Assembly: GCF_013410955.1 (NCBI RefSeq)
Contig: NZ_JACCCG010000005.1
Location: forward strand, 248,001-312,000
DNA length: 64,000 bases
Direction: 5' to 3'
DNA from: Microbacterium sp. AK009
GTDB taxonomy: Bacteria > Actinomycetota > Actinomycetes > Actinomycetales > Microbacteriaceae
Shown one piece after another: positions 62,263 through 64,000 of the stretch (the first letter of the stretch is position 1; each line of letters opens with the position of its first letter). The translations under genes and the position numbers were made by a program. Under the pieces are notes generated by a model. That model had not been told where the DNA came from, did no database searches, and was given only the letters and a program-made list of their open reading frames with translations.

Positions 62263-63636
62263 CTACTCCCCGCGCGAGACGGCGATCATCTCGTCACGCG
62301 ACACGACCTTGACCCGCGCACGGCCCTGCGGTGCGCCGAGGGCCACCTCATGCTCGTCGAGGCGGTGCCAGCCGTCGAGGTCGGTCCACGCGACGCCGCG
62401 CGATGCCAGCAGCGCGGGGATGGCCTCCTCCGATGGATCGGTCGGCTGCCACCAGGAACCCTGGTCGTTGATGATGTGACGGACGGTCTCCATCGCGTCG
62501 GACTTGGTGTGGCCGATGAGGCCCACCGGTCCGCGCTTGATCCATCCGGTCGCGTACACGCCGGGCACGCGCTCGTTGGAATCCTTGCGCAGCACCTGAC
62601 CCTCGTGATTGGGGATGACCCCGTGGCGCTTGTCGAAGGGCACTCCCGGCAGCGGCGAGCCGAAGTACCCGACGGCGCGGTAGATCGCCTGCACGGCGAC
62701 CTCGCGCATCTCGCCGGTGCCCACGACACCGCCCTCGCCGTCGGGGCGGGTCCGCTCGTACACGAACGCCGACACCCGGCCGTTCTGATCGGTCTTGACC
62801 TCGACCGGCTTCGCCCAGAAGTGCAGGTGCAGACGACGCGACGCCTCACCCCCGGCGTTGTTGACGCTCGGGCGCTTGCGCCACGCCTGCAGCACGCGGT
62901 CGATGACCATCACCTGCTTGTTGCTCGCGATGGCGGCCTTCGACGCTTCGTCGTACTCGAAATCCTCGTCGTAGACGACCATGTCGACATCGCGCAGCTC
63001 TCCGAGCTCGCGCAGCTCGAGCGGAGTGAACTTCACCTGCGCGGGGCCGCGACGGCCGAACACGTGCACGTCGGTCACCGGCGAGGCCTTCAGACCCTCG
63101 TAGACGTTGTCGGGAATCTCGGTGGGGAGCAGGTCCTCGGCGTGCTTGGCGAGCATGCGCGAGACGTCCAGCGCGACGTTGCCATTCCCGATCACGGCCA
63201 CCGACTCCGCCTCCAGCGGCCAGGTGCGCGGCACGTCGGGGTGGCCGTCGAACCAGCTGACGAAGTCCGCCGCGCCGTACGACCCCTCGGCGTCGATCCC
63301 GGGAATCCGCAGGTCGGTGTCGCGCACCGCCCCGGTGGCGAAGATCACCGCGTGGTAGTGCTGCTTGAGATCGTCGAGGGTGATGTCTTCGCCGAAGCGG
63401 ACATTGCCGAAGATGCGGATATCGCCGCGGTCGAGCACTTCGCGCAGCGCCGTGATGATGCCCTTGATGCGCGGGTGGTCGGGAGCCACGCCGTAGCGCA
63501 CCAGTCCGTAGGGAGCGGGCAGCTGCTCGAACAGGTCGATGGAGACGTCGAAGCGACGCTCCGCCTTCAGCAGGATGTCGGCGGCGTAGATGCCGGCGGG
63601 TCCTGCACCGACGATGGCAAGCCTGAGCTTGGTCAT
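62263..63636 (-). CDS. fprA: Ferredoxin-NADP reductase, FprA type
   Basis: 457 residues, the adrenodoxin-reductase-like family. FAD motif LRLAIVGAGPAGIYAADILL, LPAPYGLVRYGVAPDHPRIK, NADP motif VAVIGNGNVALDVSRMLAKH and the C-terminal VYATGWIKRGPVGLIGHTKS are all present. It passes electrons from NADPH to ferredoxin. AAAGGA six bases before ATG 63634-63636 supports the start. The gene stands between the small membrane protein and the polyprenyl synthetase. Confidence 0.96.
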   Translation of the reverse strand: MTKLRLAIVGAGPAGIYAADILLKAERRFDVSIDLFEQLPAPYGLVRYGVAPDHPRIKGIITALREVLDRGDIRIFGNVRFGEDITLDDLKQHYHAVIFATGAVRDTDLRIPGIDAEGSYGAADFVSWFDGHPDVPRTWPLEAESVAVIGNGNVALDVSRMLAKHAEDLLPTEIPDNVYEGLKASPVTDVHVFGRRGPAQVKFTPLELRELGELRDVDMVVYDEDFEYDEASKAAIASNKQVMVIDRVLQAWRKRPSVNNAGGEASRRLHLHFWAKPVEVKTDQNGRVSAFVYERTRPDGEGGVVGTGEMREVAVQAIYRAVGYFGSPLPGVPFDKRHGVIPNHEGQVLRKDSNERVPGVYATGWIKRGPVGLIGHTKSDAMETVRHIINDQGSWWQPTDPSEEAIPALLASRGVAWTDLDGWHRLDEHEVALGAPQGRARVKVVSRDEMIAVSRGE

Positions 63637-63688
63637 GAAGTCCTTTCTGACGGATCCCGCGCCGCGGCGTTCCCGGAGACGGCGCCGA

Positions 63689-64000
63689 TCAGCTCGCGCG
63701 ATCGGCGACCGCGCGCGCGAAGCGCGTCAGCGCGTCGCGCACCGGCCCTTCGGGCAGCGGCTCCAGCGCATCGATCGCTTCAAGAGAGTACCTGTGCGCG
63801 AGCTCGCGCGTGGCCTCGGTGGTCTCGTGCTCGCGGAGCTCGGCGAGGGGACCGTCGAGGATCGCGGGGTCGGCGCCCTCGGCGATGCGCTCCACCCCCT
63901 CGTCGATCGTCTCGCGCAGCCGCACCGCGTCGGCGTCTCGCCGCTGACCGAGCAGCAGGAACGGCATCGTCGGCACGCCCGCGCGCAGGTCGGTTCCCGG
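63689..64000 (-). CDS. Polyprenyl synthetase, C-terminal part (partial)
   Basis: The last 103 residues of a trans-isoprenyl diphosphate synthase; the 5' end lies past the window. PGTDLRAGVPTMPFLLLG is the conserved segment just after the second Asp-rich motif. The end LEAIDALEPLPEGPVRDALT contains the usual C-terminal helix. It most likely makes the menaquinone side chain. Class (hepta-, octa- or nonaprenyl) cannot be told. Confidence 0.9.
   Translation of the reverse strand, partial: PGTDLRAGVPTMPFLLLGQRRDADAVRLRETIDEGVERIAEGADPAILDGPLAELREHETTEATRELAHRYSLEAIDALEPLPEGPVRDALTRFARAVADRAS

Overview
The window is a piece of chromosome from a high-GC actinobacterium, most likely a Microbacterium-type member of the Microbacteriaceae. 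This rests on the very high GC and GC3, frequent GTG starts and ATGA/GTGA gene overlaps, the tRNA-Trp-secE-nusG-rplK-rplA block, the murB/MaoC-pair cluster, a LysG/LysE pair, RamB, DUF2510 and mycobacterial-type FprA. It is ordinary chromosome: I see no phage, integrase, transposase or CRISPR array.

Layout. 1-2627: the end of a ribose/xylose-type ABC importer (ATPase, permease) translationally coupled to a ROK repressor. 2757-6468: a quinone oxidoreductase, divergent lysG/lysE and a nitronate monooxygenase. 6508-9285: rplA, rplK, nusG, secE and tRNA-Trp on the minus strand, closed by a terminator. 9429-11716: a PNPOx-like flavoprotein and a divergent AldR-type regulator with alanine dehydrogenase. 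11773-20169: a five-gene putrescine/GABA operon (gabT, putrescine oxidase, universal stress protein, APC permease, succinate-semialdehyde dehydrogenase) with a divergent PucR-type regulator and a perfect inverted repeat between them. 20280-25182: ramB divergent from aceB-aceA, the glyoxylate shunt. 25300-27977: an aminotransferase and a disulfide-oxidoreductase-like flavoprotein. 27978-28511: a gene-free repeat patch with two long imperfect palindromes. 28512-32477: murB, two MaoC-type hydratases, a TauE/SafE exporter, a DUF2510 protein and a DksA/TraR-like protein. 32565-36274: epimerase, CorC/HlyC-type membrane protein, a guanidinium exporter behind a guanidine-III riboswitch, and an LPATG surface protein. 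36412-42275: three tRNAs (Met, Thr, Tyr), an M23 peptidase, an inositol-phosphatase-like enzyme, a PYROXD2-like oxidoreductase and a membrane protein. 42382-49517: a PfkB kinase coupled to an EF-G-binding-type zinc protein, a methyltransferase, a nucleotidyltransferase-like protein and a malEFG-type importer with LacI-type operators. 49760-52131: YajQ, a DoxX-like protein and two small-molecule-type proteins.

The most interesting segment is 52156-60981. It resembles a mycobacterial DosR (dormancy) regulon in miniature: zinc alcohol dehydrogenase, universal stress proteins, a DevS/DosT-like GAF-GAF histidine kinase with the heme-ligand motif, a 6-phosphofructokinase of the PfkB family, a DevR/DosR-like response regulator with the DosR phosphorylation and recognition-helix residues, and a PNPOx-like flavoprotein. 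Three intergenic sites match the 14-bp core of the DosR box at 11-12 of 14 positions, and each lies upstream of genes of this set. A beta-CASP-type metallo-beta-lactamase gene inside the cluster is clearly broken.

60973-64000: alpha/beta hydrolase, a small membrane protein, FprA-type ferredoxin-NADP reductase and the 3' end of a polyprenyl synthetase. Assignments are from reading the sequence and family knowledge only; no database search was possible.
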